Below, piece by piece: positions 17,993 to 26,600 of a stretch of 64,000 nucleotides of DNA. The notes beneath the pieces were generated by a model. The model saw only the letters and a list, made by a program, of their open reading frames with translations, did not search any database and was not told the DNA's origin. A program made the position numbers and the translations under genes. Origin of the DNA: Mesorhizobium sp. WSM3626 (GTDB lineage: Bacteria > Pseudomonadota > Alphaproteobacteria > Rhizobiales > Rhizobiaceae); NCBI RefSeq assembly GCF_000513935.1, contig NZ_AZUY01000001.1, positions 6,552 to 70,551 of the forward strand. Reading direction: 5' to 3'. Position 1 is the first letter of the stretch, and the number at the start of each line of letters is the position of its first letter.

Positions 17993-18220
17993 CTAAGCGA
18001 CACGCGTGACGGACACTTCGCCGAGCACGAACACTTCGCCGGTCATCAACCGCAGCTCGAACTCACCGCTCGCCGTGCGGCCCCACTCGGCCTTGCCATG
18101 CTCAACCAGCTCTCCCATGGCGGCCATCACCAGCGTCTTCGCGTCCTCTCGGCTGACGGCGGCGCCGTTGGCGACCTGGCTGTTCGCACCGGTGGTGGAA
18201 GACCTGGCCATCGCGCGCAT
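17993..18220 (-). CDS. Small conserved protein downstream of ada
   Basis: 75 residues. The ATG at 18220 has a GAGGA ribosome site and lies 13 bp after the ada stop, so it is probably co-transcribed with ada. No recognised domain. The C-terminal half (GEFELRLMTGEVFVLGEVSVTRVA) looks like a small beta-rich fold. I recall similar small proteins as conserved orphans in rhizobia. No function is proposed beyond possible co-induction with the adaptive response. Confidence 0.65.
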   Translation of the reverse strand: MRAMARSSTTGANSQVANGAAVSREDAKTLVMAAMGELVEHGKAEWGRTASGEFELRLMTGEVFVLGEVSVTRVA

Positions 18221-18233
18221 TGCCGAATCCTCG

Positions 18234-19322
18234 TCAAGCCCGCGAAGGCCGGCCGGCTTCGCGGTCGAGCAGCGCGCGTTTGCGCTCCGCACCCCAGGCA
18301 TAGCCCGACAGGGCGCCGTCCTTCCTGATCACGCGGTGGCAAGGGATGGCGACCGCAAGGCCGTTGGCCGCACAGGCGGCGGCGATGGCGCGGGTCGCCT
18401 TCGGCGCGCCGATACGCCGCGCGATCTCGGCGTAGCGGCCGGCAGGGATGTCCCGCAAGGCCTGCCAGACGCGCTGCTGGAACGCGGTGCCGCGCACGTC
18501 GAGCGGCAGGTCGAGACCGAGCGCCGGCGCCTCGACGAAGCCGACGACGCGGGCGACCAGCGCCTCGTAGTCGCTGTCGCCGCCGACCAGCCGTGCCTTC
18601 GGGAAACGGTCCTGCAGGTCGCGCACCAGCGCGTCGGGATCCTGGCCAAGCAGGATCGAGGCGACACCCTTCCGGCTCGAGGCGACCAGGATCGTGCCGA
18701 GCGACGTTTCGCCGACGGCGAAGCGGATCTCCTCATTGGCGCCGCCGGCGCGATAGCGCGTCGGCGTCATGCCGAGCATGCCGGTCGATTTTTCGTAGAA
18801 ACGCCCGCTCGAATTGAAGCCGGCATCGTAGATCGCCGATGTCACGCTGACGCCGTCTTCCAGGCCCTGGCGAACCCTGGCGGCACGCTGGGCCGCTGCA
18901 TAGTCTTTCGGCGTCAGCCCGGTGACCGCCTTGAAAACGCGGTGGAAATAGCCGGGGCTGCGGCCGGCGGCACCAGCCAGTTCGGCGAGCGAGGGTTCCG
19001 CCTCGCTCGCCTCGATCCTGCGGCAGGCATCGGCGACCATCGCGGCGTTGGCGGCCTCGAGCGAAGGGCCGTCCGGACTGCAGCGCCGGCATGGGCGAAA
19101 GCCTGTCGCCTTCGCCGCCTGTAAAGTGTCGTGCAATTGGATATTGGCGGGGTTGGCGCGCCGCGACGGACAAGACGGCCGGCAATAGACGCCGGTCGTC
19201 GCCACCGAATACCAGAATTTCCCGTCGGCCGACTTGTCGCGTGCCACGATGCACGCCCAGCGCGGATCGTGGGCCACCGGCAGCGGCGCGGGTTGCAGAT
19301 GTTTGGCCAGGGTGATGAACAT
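18234..19322 (-). CDS. ada: Bifunctional Ada: transcriptional regulator and O6-methylguanine methyltransferase
   Basis: 362 residues. The N-terminal Ada Zn domain has Cys47 and Cys51 (GVYCRPSC) plus Cys78 and Cys81 (RPCRRC); Cys47 is the expected acceptor from methylphosphotriesters. An AraC-type DNA-binding domain follows (about 95-185, AELAGAAGRSPGYFHRVFKAVTG). The C-terminal methyltransferase has the active site IPCHRVIRKDG. Methylation of the N-terminal Cys converts it to an activator. The ATG at 19322 gives the normal family N-terminus. It is the first gene of the repair cluster, followed by a small gene, the ogt-type gene and a 2OG-Fe oxygenase. Confidence 0.95.
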   Translation of the reverse strand: MFITLAKHLQPAPLPVAHDPRWACIVARDKSADGKFWYSVATTGVYCRPSCPSRRANPANIQLHDTLQAAKATGFRPCRRCSPDGPSLEAANAAMVADACRRIEASEAEPSLAELAGAAGRSPGYFHRVFKAVTGLTPKDYAAAQRAARVRQGLEDGVSVTSAIYDAGFNSSGRFYEKSTGMLGMTPTRYRAGGANEEIRFAVGETSLGTILVASSRKGVASILLGQDPDALVRDLQDRFPKARLVGGDSDYEALVARVVGFVEAPALGLDLPLDVRGTAFQQRVWQALRDIPAGRYAEIARRIGAPKATRAIAAACAANGLAVAIPCHRVIRKDGALSGYAWGAERKRALLDREAGRPSRA

Positions 19323-19507
19323 AGTCCATTGAAGCCGCCAAAAGCCGGCCTCGCCACCCGTTTCCTGCCAACTGTCAGGAAGGAAAGCTTGATCAATGTT
19401 CGTGACGTTTTGGTGGGGGAGACCGGAATGCTCTATAATTTCTGGTGCCTTGAATGGGCGCTTTGGCAAACGATCTGATTTCAACCGAGATACACCCAAT
19501 TTCCCTC

Positions 19508-19552
19508 CCAACTCGGGCAAAGAACGACAAAGTTGATCCGGAGAAGGTGTGA
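19508..19552 (+). pseudogene. Remnant of a HigB-type toxin C-terminus
   Basis: The frame ending at TGA 19550-19552 reads KNDKVDPEKV, matching the C-terminal DK(I/V)D(P/V)EKV of HigB RNA-interferase toxins. Its stop overlaps the ATG of the antitoxin remnant (TGATG), the usual HigBA junction. No intact toxin body is found upstream. Identification rests on a short segment and the overlap. Confidence 0.45.
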
Positions 19553-19816
19553 TGGAAAACATTCGACCCATTAAGACCGAAGCCGATTACGATTGGGCGA
19601 TCGCCGAAATCACCAAATACTTCGAGAATGAGCCGGAGATCGGCTCTCCCGACGGTGATCGCTTTGGCGTTCTCGCAACTCTGATCGAGGCTTATGAGGA
19701 AAAGCACTACCCGATTCAGGCACGATCCCGTTGAATCCATTCATTCGCACATGTTCAACCTGTCGCGAAAGGCTTCGGCCGAGGTGATCGGATCATCGCC
19801 TCGGGCAAACGAATAG
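19552..19816 (+). pseudogene. Frameshifted and internally deleted HigA-type antitoxin
   Basis: The ATG at 19552 opens a HigA-like N-terminus (MENIRPIKTEADYDWAIAEI, then DRFGVLATLIEAYEEKHYPIQA), but the frame stops at 19734. In the next frame the expected continuation DPVESI appears at once, then jumps to a HigA C-terminus-like MFNLSRKASAEVIGSSPRANE ending at 19816. The helix-turn-helix core, about 45 residues in normal HigA, is missing. This is a frameshift plus an internal deletion, so the antitoxin cannot be functional. The C-terminal assignment is less sure than the N-terminal one. Confidence 0.6.
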
Positions 19817-19850
19817 GCCTTCTCCACGCGCTTGCCGACAGCGCCGGCTC

Positions 19851-20543
19851 CTACGCCGCGCGTTTGGGCTCCACCGCGAACGGGCTGAGGCCGAGCCAGG
19901 TCTGCATTTGCCTGCCGATGGCCTGGTCGCCGGTCAGGACGACCTTCGCGCCGGCCTTTTCGACGGTGAGCACTCCCATCCAGATCGCCGTCATCGTGTG
20001 CAGGTCGGTCGAGACATAGAGGTCGACGTCGAAGCCCGGATCGTACCAGCACAGGTCGACTTCACCGTGCTTTTCGACGATCAGCCACCAGGAGCGTTTG
20101 GAGGCGGGGAGCTCCTGATACAGGAATTGTATCACTGTGCGTCCCTCGGGCAGCGGCGAGGGGTTCAGGTTGCGCCGCATGTCCCACATCAGCAGCGACG
20201 GATCGAGGTTCTTCAGGGACAGCCTGGACTCGACCCATTTCTGGCCCCAGAAGCCCATCGCCTCGACGACCGGGCGCAGATCGCGGCCGGCCTCGGTCAG
20301 CCGGTAGTCGAAAATGCCTTTTTCTCCCTGGACCTCCTTGCGCTCGACGATCCCCGCCAGCTCAAGCTCCTTCAGCCGTTGCGACAGAAGGGTCGGCGAC
20401 ATTTTGGGCACGCCGCGGCGCAGGTCGTTGAAGCGGGTCGAACCCGCCACGAGCTCGCGCATCAGCACCATTGTCCAGCGGGTGCACAGCACCTCGGCGG
20501 CCATCGATAGCGGGCAGAACTGTTTGTATCCGTGCTGGGTCAT
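19851..20543 (-). CDS. HxlR-type regulator fused to an SCP2-like domain
   Basis: 230 residues. The N-terminal HxlR winged helix (CPLSMAAEVLCTRWTMVLMRELVAG, residues 10-34, Cys10 conserved) is followed by about 110 residues ending with DLHTMTAIWMGVLTVEKAGAKVVLTGDQAIGRQMQTWLGLS. That tail resembles the sterol-carrier-protein-2 fold found behind some HxlR domains and may bind a hydrophobic ligand. It is divergent from the DUF1330 gene, with a clear palindromic operator between them, so it probably represses both. Confidence 0.88.
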   Translation of the reverse strand: MTQHGYKQFCPLSMAAEVLCTRWTMVLMRELVAGSTRFNDLRRGVPKMSPTLLSQRLKELELAGIVERKEVQGEKGIFDYRLTEAGRDLRPVVEAMGFWGQKWVESRLSLKNLDPSLLMWDMRRNLNPSPLPEGRTVIQFLYQELPASKRSWWLIVEKHGEVDLCWYDPGFDVDLYVSTDLHTMTAIWMGVLTVEKAGAKVVLTGDQAIGRQMQTWLGLSPFAVEPKRAA

Positions 20544-20602
20544 GGCTGTGCCTCTCCCTCGAACCTTGGGAGAACATTAGCCCTTCGCGATTGAGGCGGC
20601 GA

Positions 20603-20630
20603 GTACAGAAACTGTACCGGCCCAGTACAG
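20603..20630. promoter_or_regulatory. GTACAG operator between HxlR-SCP2 and DUF1330 genes
   Basis: A perfect inverted repeat GTACAG-AAA-CTGTAC (20603-20617) is followed by a third half-site GTACAG at 20625-20630. It lies in the divergent promoter of the HxlR-type regulator and the DUF1330 gene. HxlR proteins commonly bind short GTAC-containing palindromes. Confidence 0.65.
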
Positions 20631-20718
20631 ATCGCGGACTGGCTGGCGCGGGCCTTGCCATGCGAGCCCTTTGGCCGGTGCACGGGATACCCCTGTGCGC
20701 CGCAACCAGGAGACCACA

Positions 20719-21045
20719 ATGACTGCTTACGTTATCGCCGACATCAAGATGAGAGACCCGAAATGGGTCCCGGCCTATGCCGCCTCGGTGCACGACCTCG
20801 TCCACAAGCATGGCGGCAAATATCTGTCGCGCAGCGGCAATGTGAAGACCCTTGAAGGCATGCCGCTCGACACGACACTGATCGCCCTGATGGCTTTTCC
20901 GTCGGAAGCCGCGGCGCGCGCCTTCACCAACGATCCGGCCTATGCGCCTTTCGTTTCGGCCCGTCAGGACGGCAGCGACAGCCGTTTCCAGCTGATCGAC
21001 GACACCGATCTGGCTGGAACGATCCCTTATCTGCCGAAGGGATGA
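20719..21045 (+). CDS. DUF1330 domain-containing protein
   Basis: 108 residues. It begins TAYVIADIKMRDPKWVPAYAASVHDLVHKHGGKYL, the ferredoxin-like alpha/beta pattern of DUF1330, and continues ALMAFPSEAAARAFTNDPAYAPF. These are small cytoplasmic dimeric proteins, some with monooxygenase-like folds, without a defined reaction. The ATG follows CAGGAGA. It is divergent from the HxlR-SCP2 regulator and is the likely target of its operator. Confidence 0.93.
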   Translation: MTAYVIADIKMRDPKWVPAYAASVHDLVHKHGGKYLSRSGNVKTLEGMPLDTTLIALMAFPSEAAARAFTNDPAYAPFVSARQDGSDSRFQLIDDTDLAGTIPYLPKG

Positions 21046-21160
21046 CCGGCATTCGCCGCGTCGTTTTCGGGATCTCCAAGCAGCAACAGCCACGGCGCTT
21101 GCCTGTCGCGCCGCCGTATTGTCGGCGGCCGGCCAGCCGTGCTTTTTCAACAGGAATGGA

Positions 21161-21697
21161 ATGGATATGAAATCAAACTTTCGCAACGGGCTTGTCATGG
21201 CGGGGGCCATGCTGGCCGTCTGCACGACCTTTGCCCAGGCGCATCAGGAGGCGCCGGCGGGCGCGCCGGATGCCAGTCTGCTGGCCGAGAAGGTGCGGGC
21301 TGCCAACAGCCGGTTTCTCGACGTCAACGCCGCGACGGCGGAAGGCTATGCGCCTATTCCCTGCGCCAGCGGCATCACCGGCGGCGCCATGGGCATCCAC
21401 TATGTCAATGGCGGGTATCTGAAGGACGACAAGATCGACATCGCCCGTCCCGAAGCGGTGATGTACGAGCCGATGGCCGACGGCACGCTGAAGCTGGTGG
21501 CGGTCGAATACATCGCCTCGAAGGGGCCGGCCTCGCTCGAGGGACAGCTGTTCAACTTCAACAGCGCGCCCAACCGCTATGGCCTCGGTGAGTTCTACGA
21601 GCTGCATGTCTGGGCCTGGAAAGGCAACCCGACCGGCACGTTCGCCGACATGAACCCGAAAGTGTCATGCGAGCACGCGATGGCGCCGAGCCAGTAA
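21161..21697 (+). CDS. Secreted protein of unknown function
   Basis: 178 residues. The N-terminal signal peptide has a hydrophobic core (GLVMAGAMLAVCTTFAQA) and a likely cleavage after AQA, near residue 27. The mature part contains GYAPIPCASGITGGAMGIHYVN, AVMYEP and GEFYELHVWAWKGNPTGTFADMNPKVSCEH, with two Cys that could pair and several His. It is probably periplasmic. I recall this as a conserved uncharacterised family. Start ATG 21161, or 21167 six bases later. Confidence 0.85.
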   Translation: MDMKSNFRNGLVMAGAMLAVCTTFAQAHQEAPAGAPDASLLAEKVRAANSRFLDVNAATAEGYAPIPCASGITGGAMGIHYVNGGYLKDDKIDIARPEAVMYEPMADGTLKLVAVEYIASKGPASLEGQLFNFNSAPNRYGLGEFYELHVWAWKGNPTGTFADMNPKVSCEHAMAPSQ

Positions 21698-21883
21698 CCG
21701 GCATGGCCAGGCGGCGCCAATGCCGCCTGGCCATTGTCCCGAGGTTCCTGTCGACCCCATGAAATCAGCGATGCAGGCGTAGCAGACGGCTCTTGCTGCC
21801 TCCGACCCGTCCGCTGCCCGGTAACTGTTTCTTCTCTGGTTTTGCCGCAGATTGCCCGTGGGGTGGGGCAGGCGAAACGGACG

Positions 21884-23989
21884 ATGGCGGGTCAGGGCAA
21901 GAAAAGTCGCAATGGAGCGTTCTGGGCCAAGGCCCTGGAGAGCGCCGATCTTGGCGTCTGGGACTGGAATCTTCGCACCGGCGACTGCTTCTATTCGGCG
22001 ACCTGGGCGCGGATGCTGGGTTACGAGGAGGGCGAACTCGCCAATGCCAGCGACCTGTGGCTGCAACTGACCCATCCCGACGACCGGGAACGGGCGCTGG
22101 CCAGCGGCGACCGCCACATTGCCGGGCTGACCGACGCCATCGAGACCGAACTCAGGCTCAAGCACAAGCAGGGCCATTGGATATGGGTGCTCGACCGCGG
22201 CGGCATCGTCGAGCGCGACGCCGACGGCAAGCCGCTCAGGCTGATGGGTGTGCAGACCGACATCTCGAAACAGAAGGCGGCCGAAGCCGCGCTCGAACAG
22301 GTCAATATCCGCTTTCGCCTGGCGCTCGCCGCCAGCGGCAGCGGCATCTGGCACTACGACATCGCCACCAACAAGAGCTATTGGGACGCGCGCACAAGGG
22401 AGATATTCGGCCTCGTCGCCGTGACCGACGAGGTGACGGCCGATCTCTGGCACAGCTACCTGCATCCCGACGACAAGGACGCCGCCGAACGCGCCCACAG
22501 GGTGCCGTTGGAAACAGACGGCGTCATCGCCGCGCAGTACCGCATCATCAAGCGCGACGGCCAGATCCGCCACGTCGAATCACTGCTGCGTTTCATCTCC
22601 GCCGCCGGTGCCGCCGGTCAGATCCTCGGCACGGTGCGCGACATCACCGAGGACAAGGTGCGCGAACAGGAGCTGGCCTTCGCCGCCCGTCACGACGCAT
22701 TGACCGGACTCTGGAATCGCACCGCTTTCGACAGGCTGCTCGCCGACCACATCGCCACCGGCGCGTCTCTGGCGGTGTTCTACATCGACCTCGACTACTT
22801 CAAGGCGCTCAACGATTTCGCCGGCCATGCCGCGGGCGATCTGGCGCTGAAGAGCGTCGCGGCGGGTATTGGCCGTTGCTTGCCGCCGTCGGCGCATGCG
22901 GCGCGGCTCGGCGGCGACGAGTTCGCGCTGATGGTGCCCGATTGCGATACCGTGCAAGCCGAACAACTGGCCGGCGCCATGCTGGCGGCCGTGCGCGACG
23001 CCGATCTCGGCCTTGCCGCCACGTCACGCCGGCTGGCGGCCAGCATCGGCATCGCCATCGTCCGCGACCGCGTCACCACGGTTGCCGACGCCCTGGCCTG
23101 CGCCGACGATGCCTGCTACGCGGCCAAGGCCGCCGGGCGTGATCGCTTCGCGCTGTTTTCGACCGATGCCGCCTCCGGTTCGGGCGGCCTCAACGCGGCA
23201 CGGCTCGCCGCCGACACGGTCGACGCCATGGACGACGGCAGGCTGAAACTGTTCGGCCAGGAGATCCACCGGCTAGGCAGACCCTGGGAAGAGAGCCGCC
23301 ATGTGGAGGTGCTGGCGCGGCTTGACGGAAAGGGCGGCCGGCTGATCCCGCCCGGCGAATTCATACCGGCGGCGGAGCGCTTCGGCGTTGCCGCGCGGCT
23401 CGACCGCTGGATCATCCGCACCGCGCTGTCGCGGCACGGCGCGGCGATGAAATCCGGCGCGATCACGCTCGGCTTCAACCTCTCGGCGCAGACGCTGAGC
23501 GATCCCGGGCTGTGGGACTTCGTCGACAGCATCATCGAGGAAACCGGGGCGCCGCATTCGGGCATCGGCTTCGAGATCACCGAAACCGCCGCCGTCACCA
23601 ATTTCGATGCCGCCGAAACCTTCGTGCGCAAGGCGCGCGAGCGGCGCTGCAAGGTCAGCCTCGACGATTTCGGCGCCGGCATGAGCTCGTTCGAATATCT
23701 CAGGCGCTTTCCGGTCGATGCCATCAAGATCGACGGCTCGTTCATCGAGCACGTCATGGAAAGCCGCTTCGACCGCGAGATCGTTCTGGCCATCGCCAGC
23801 ATTGCCCGCAGCCTCGGTTGCGCCGTCGTGGCCGAGAAGATCGAGCGGCAGGACACGGTGGCCATGCTGGACGATATGGGCGTCGAGTTCGGCCAGGGCT
23901 TCCTGCTGCACCGGCCCGAACCGCTGGAGCGGATCGTGGCACGCGCGGCGCAACTAGCGGGTGCCGCATCGAGTCGCAAGGCGTCCTGA
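21884..23989 (+). CDS. PAS-PAS-GGDEF-EAL cyclic-di-GMP protein with EVL in place of EAL
   Basis: About 701 residues, no membrane segment, so a cytoplasmic sensor. Two PAS/PAC units come first (VWDWNLRTGDCFYSATWARMLG and IWHYDIATNKSYWDAR). GGDEF is intact (ARLGGDEFAL). The phosphodiesterase domain retains FNLSAQ, FEITET, LDDFGAGMSSFEYL and VVAEKIE, but the signature motif reads EVLAR rather than EALxR. The glutamate that binds metal is kept, so activity is possible. The ATG at 21884 is preferred over an upstream TTG at 21734. It follows the secreted-protein gene. Confidence 0.9.
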   Translation: MAGQGKKSRNGAFWAKALESADLGVWDWNLRTGDCFYSATWARMLGYEEGELANASDLWLQLTHPDDRERALASGDRHIAGLTDAIETELRLKHKQGHWIWVLDRGGIVERDADGKPLRLMGVQTDISKQKAAEAALEQVNIRFRLALAASGSGIWHYDIATNKSYWDARTREIFGLVAVTDEVTADLWHSYLHPDDKDAAERAHRVPLETDGVIAAQYRIIKRDGQIRHVESLLRFISAAGAAGQILGTVRDITEDKVREQELAFAARHDALTGLWNRTAFDRLLADHIATGASLAVFYIDLDYFKALNDFAGHAAGDLALKSVAAGIGRCLPPSAHAARLGGDEFALMVPDCDTVQAEQLAGAMLAAVRDADLGLAATSRRLAASIGIAIVRDRVTTVADALACADDACYAAKAAGRDRFALFSTDAASGSGGLNAARLAADTVDAMDDGRLKLFGQEIHRLGRPWEESRHVEVLARLDGKGGRLIPPGEFIPAAERFGVAARLDRWIIRTALSRHGAAMKSGAITLGFNLSAQTLSDPGLWDFVDSIIEETGAPHSGIGFEITETAAVTNFDAAETFVRKARERRCKVSLDDFGAGMSSFEYLRRFPVDAIKIDGSFIEHVMESRFDREIVLAIASIARSLGCAVVAEKIERQDTVAMLDDMGVEFGQGFLLHRPEPLERIVARAAQLAGAASSRKAS

Positions 23990-24092
23990 CGGACAACATG
24001 CATGTCGCTCCCAAGCGGCCTGGATAACGACATTCGTGAAGACGAAGACTTGATGCGCGCAGCCCGAATCCGCTCAGCGCGGCGGGTTTTGT

Positions 24093-24299
24093 TCAGCCGT
24101 GTCGGCGCGCCGCTGGTCGGGGAAACTCCAGCACCCCGGGTTCCGGCTTCCTGTGCTGTGCTTCCGCCACCGTCTCGATCAACAGATCGAGGGCCTCGCA
24201 TGTCGAACGGCTCGTCTCGTCATTGCCGCGCAGATAGTGGTAGGCGCGTTCGAGATGAAGACGGGCGGCTGAAAAATCACTGTTCAATGGTCCCTCCAT
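24093..24299 (-). CDS. Small conserved protein, all-helical
   Basis: 68 residues. It contains AARLHLERAYHYLRGNDETSRSTCEALDLLIETVAEAQ, which is two amphipathic helices without membrane segments. Third-codon bias matches the neighbours. I recall this pattern from small uncharacterised rhizobial proteins. The ATG at 24299 has only a weak ribosome site. Function unknown. Confidence 0.6.
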   Translation of the reverse strand: MEGPLNSDFSAARLHLERAYHYLRGNDETSRSTCEALDLLIETVAEAQHRKPEPGVLEFPRPAARRHG

Positions 24300-24472
24300 G
24301 ATACCGCCCTAATGTATCTTGGCCGGCCTGGCGCAATTTGAGGTGAATATCCACAGGCGCCTTTTATTCAAATGCCGGCGGATGCCGCGCGGCTGGCGGC
24401 GGCACGTCGTCTAAGGAGTGGCGGCGCCGCGGCCTTGCGCGGTCTGGCGGCGCGCCTACTGCTTCTGATTTT

Positions 24473-24520
24473 ATGCATGTCGTTGTCCCGAAACCGAGGA
24501 CACTTCCGGGCGACATGCAT
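24473..24520. repeat. Palindromic repeat, ATGCATGTCG family, copy 1
   Basis: Arms ATGCATGTCG and CGACATGCAT enclose a 28-bp centre containing CCGAAACCGAGG. A close copy lies at 46542-46588. It is the only recognisable element in the 390-bp gap between the small gene at 24299 and the cytochrome b561 gene. Confidence 0.85.
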
Positions 24521-24690
24521 TAGACTGCGCTCTTTTGTCCGAGCATGAGCTGAACCTTGTCAGGCCGCGCCGCCGGCGAACTCGGTGATGCCCGCCATTC
24601 GCGCAGCAAACCCATGTCGCCTGAGGAACAGCTGAAATAAGGCCACATTCGAGGGCGAGGGGAGATGTCCAACTGTTTCGGAGCTCTCGC

Positions 24691-25254
24691 ATGTCGCTGT
24701 CCGGCACGACAACCCGCTATGGACGCCTCGCCCAGGCATTTCATTGGCTGACGGCACTGCTGGTGCTCATTGCTTTCCTGGTCTCGGCGGGTGGCCCTCC
24801 GGAGCGGGTCTATTCAGCGGTCAGGGCGCCCACGCTGCTGCTGCACGAGTCGCTCGGCTTTACCGTTTTCTGCTTGCTGGTCATTCGCCTGGTCTGGCGC
24901 CGGTTCGATCGCATTCCCGAGGCGCCGGCCATGCCCGCCTGGATGGAGGTCGCCTCGAAGGCAACGCATTGGGCGCTCTATGCGCTGCTGTTCGCGGTTC
25001 CGGCGACAGCCATGGTCGGCGCCTTGTTCGGCGGCCACCCGGTCACTGTCTATGGGTTGGGCGCGATCGGTCCGTTTTCCGGCACCTGGGGCGCGCCGCT
25101 GGCGGAGATCCATGGCACGCTCGGCGATATCATGATGTGGCTCGCTGGCCTGCACGCGGCCGCTGCCATTCTCCATCACGTCTTCCTTCGCGACCGGGTG
25201 CTGAGCCAGATGCTGCCGGGCCTGCCCGATCCATCGTCCGGGCAGGGCGGCTGA
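24691..25254 (+). CDS. Cytochrome b561 family protein
   Basis: 187 residues with four predicted membrane helices. Candidate haem ligands are His18 in AFHWLTA, His54 in LLHESLG, and His residues in EIHGTLGDIMMW and LHAAAAILHH. The spacing fits the bacterial CybB/YodB di-haem cytochromes that pass electrons from ubiquinol at the inner membrane. The physiological partner is unknown; the neighbours do not encode an obvious redox partner. It ends 6 bp before the convergent serine hydrolase stop. Confidence 0.92.
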   Translation: MSLSGTTTRYGRLAQAFHWLTALLVLIAFLVSAGGPPERVYSAVRAPTLLLHESLGFTVFCLLVIRLVWRRFDRIPEAPAMPAWMEVASKATHWALYALLFAVPATAMVGALFGGHPVTVYGLGAIGPFSGTWGAPLAEIHGTLGDIMMWLAGLHAAAAILHHVFLRDRVLSQMLPGLPDPSSGQGG

Positions 25255-25260
25255 ACGCGG

Positions 25261-26361
25261 TCAGTCGAGGATGATGCGGATCGCCTGGTCGACCACCGGG
25301 TGCAGGCCACTGGCCTGGAAGGACAAGCGGTTGCCGGAACCGACATTGCTGGTCATGGCGACGGTGAGGTCTGTCTCGGGATCGTGCAGCATGACGGCGA
25401 CATAACCCGGAATGCTGCCCTGGTGGCCGTAGAAGGCGCGGTCGGCATAGGCGCTCTGGAACATGCCCGCGCCGGTCTCGCGCATGCGGGTGCCTGGAAA
25501 GCTCGCCGGCACGCGGTGTTCGAACATCTCGGCGAAGAACGGCGGTGACAACAGGTTCCCAGAAAACAGGCCGCGCATGAAACCCACCATGTCGGATGGC
25601 GTCGACACCATGTCGCCGCAGCCATAGGCGGCGCCGAACGGGAAGGAGTCGGACGAATCCTGCAGCTCGTCGGAATAGGGCAGCACGCCGTCCATGCGCC
25701 ACATCTCGCCGCCCGAGGCGATGTCGGTGGGCGCGTTCGGCGCCGGCGGCGGCCGGTGGTAATAGCCGCGCACCATCGACTTTTCCGGAAACGCTTCGGT
25801 CGCCGGCGACCAGGTGTTTTCCAGCCCGAGCGGCTGCAGGATCGCGCTTCTGGCATAGGCGCCCAGCGGCTGGCCGGTGACGGCCTCGATCACCATGCCG
25901 GCCAGGACATAGCCGGTGTTGTTGTAGACGGCTGGCCCGCCCGGCGCCTTCTGCTTGTCGGAGGCGAAGGCGATGTCGACCAGCTGTCGCGGCGTCCACT
26001 GCCGGCCCGGGTCCATCGGAATGTAGTATTCGAACTCCGGCAGGCCGCTGCGGTGGTTGATCAACTGGCGCACTGAAATATCGCCGGCGCCCGGCAGGTC
26101 CGGGAACCAGGATGAGATCGGCGCGCCGAGGTCGAGCTTGCCGGTCTCGGCGAGCTTGACCAGAGCGGCGGCGACGAAGGTCTTGGTGCAACTGCCGATC
26201 TTGAACAGCTGGTCTGGCGTGACTGATGTGCCATGCGCGCGGTCGGCGAGGCCGGCGGTAAGGGCGGTCGGCGTTGAGTCACCCTTGGCGTAGGCCAGCG
26301 AGGCACCCACCGCGCCGTCGGCAAGGTAGCTGTTTAGGAGGGAGGTCAGGTTTTTTGGCAT
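25261..26361 (-). CDS. Serine hydrolase, beta-lactamase/class C-like family
   Basis: 366 residues. The nucleophile motif SxxK is in IGSCTKTF (near 55), the YxN motif in VYNNTGY (near 145), and a late GHQGSIPG segment replaces KTG. These enzymes are esterases, D-aminopeptidases or DD-peptidase-like and rarely true beta-lactamases. No signal peptide, which argues for a cytoplasmic esterase or peptidase. ATG at 26361 is chosen; a GTG at 26385 is possible. Neither has a good ribosome site. Confidence 0.9.
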   Translation of the reverse strand: MPKNLTSLLNSYLADGAVGASLAYAKGDSTPTALTAGLADRAHGTSVTPDQLFKIGSCTKTFVAAALVKLAETGKLDLGAPISSWFPDLPGAGDISVRQLINHRSGLPEFEYYIPMDPGRQWTPRQLVDIAFASDKQKAPGGPAVYNNTGYVLAGMVIEAVTGQPLGAYARSAILQPLGLENTWSPATEAFPEKSMVRGYYHRPPPAPNAPTDIASGGEMWRMDGVLPYSDELQDSSDSFPFGAAYGCGDMVSTPSDMVGFMRGLFSGNLLSPPFFAEMFEHRVPASFPGTRMRETGAGMFQSAYADRAFYGHQGSIPGYVAVMLHDPETDLTVAMTSNVGSGNRLSFQASGLHPVVDQAIRIILD

Positions 26362-26423
26362 GATGGTCTTGCTTTTGTGGAGCACGGGATTTTCGCAAAT
26401 CTGCTGGCGTTGTGCCCTTGGAG

Positions 26424-26596
26424 AGGCCCCCTCATCCGGCCCTTCGGGCCACCTTCTCCCCGTCGGGGAGAAGAGGCGCGCCGTGCTTGATTAGGCTCCC
26501 TGTTAAAGCTGTTGGTAGAGGAGCCGAGCGCTCGACCACCTCTTCTCCCCACCGGGGAGAAGGTGGCCCGAAGGGCCGGATGAGGGGGCGGCGCCC
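26424..26596. repeat. Paired inverted palindromic element (CCGGCCCTTCGGGCC family)
   Basis: Two long inverted copies (about 26425-26472 and 26539-26592) each contain CTCATCCGGCCCTTCGGGCC and a CTTCTCCCC/GGGGAGAAG hairpin. They enclose about 65 bp. The whole could fold as one long stem. It lies between the serine hydrolase and the ABC binding-protein gene and ends within 10 bp of the latter's stop. Confidence 0.85.
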
Positions 26597-26600
26597 AGCC

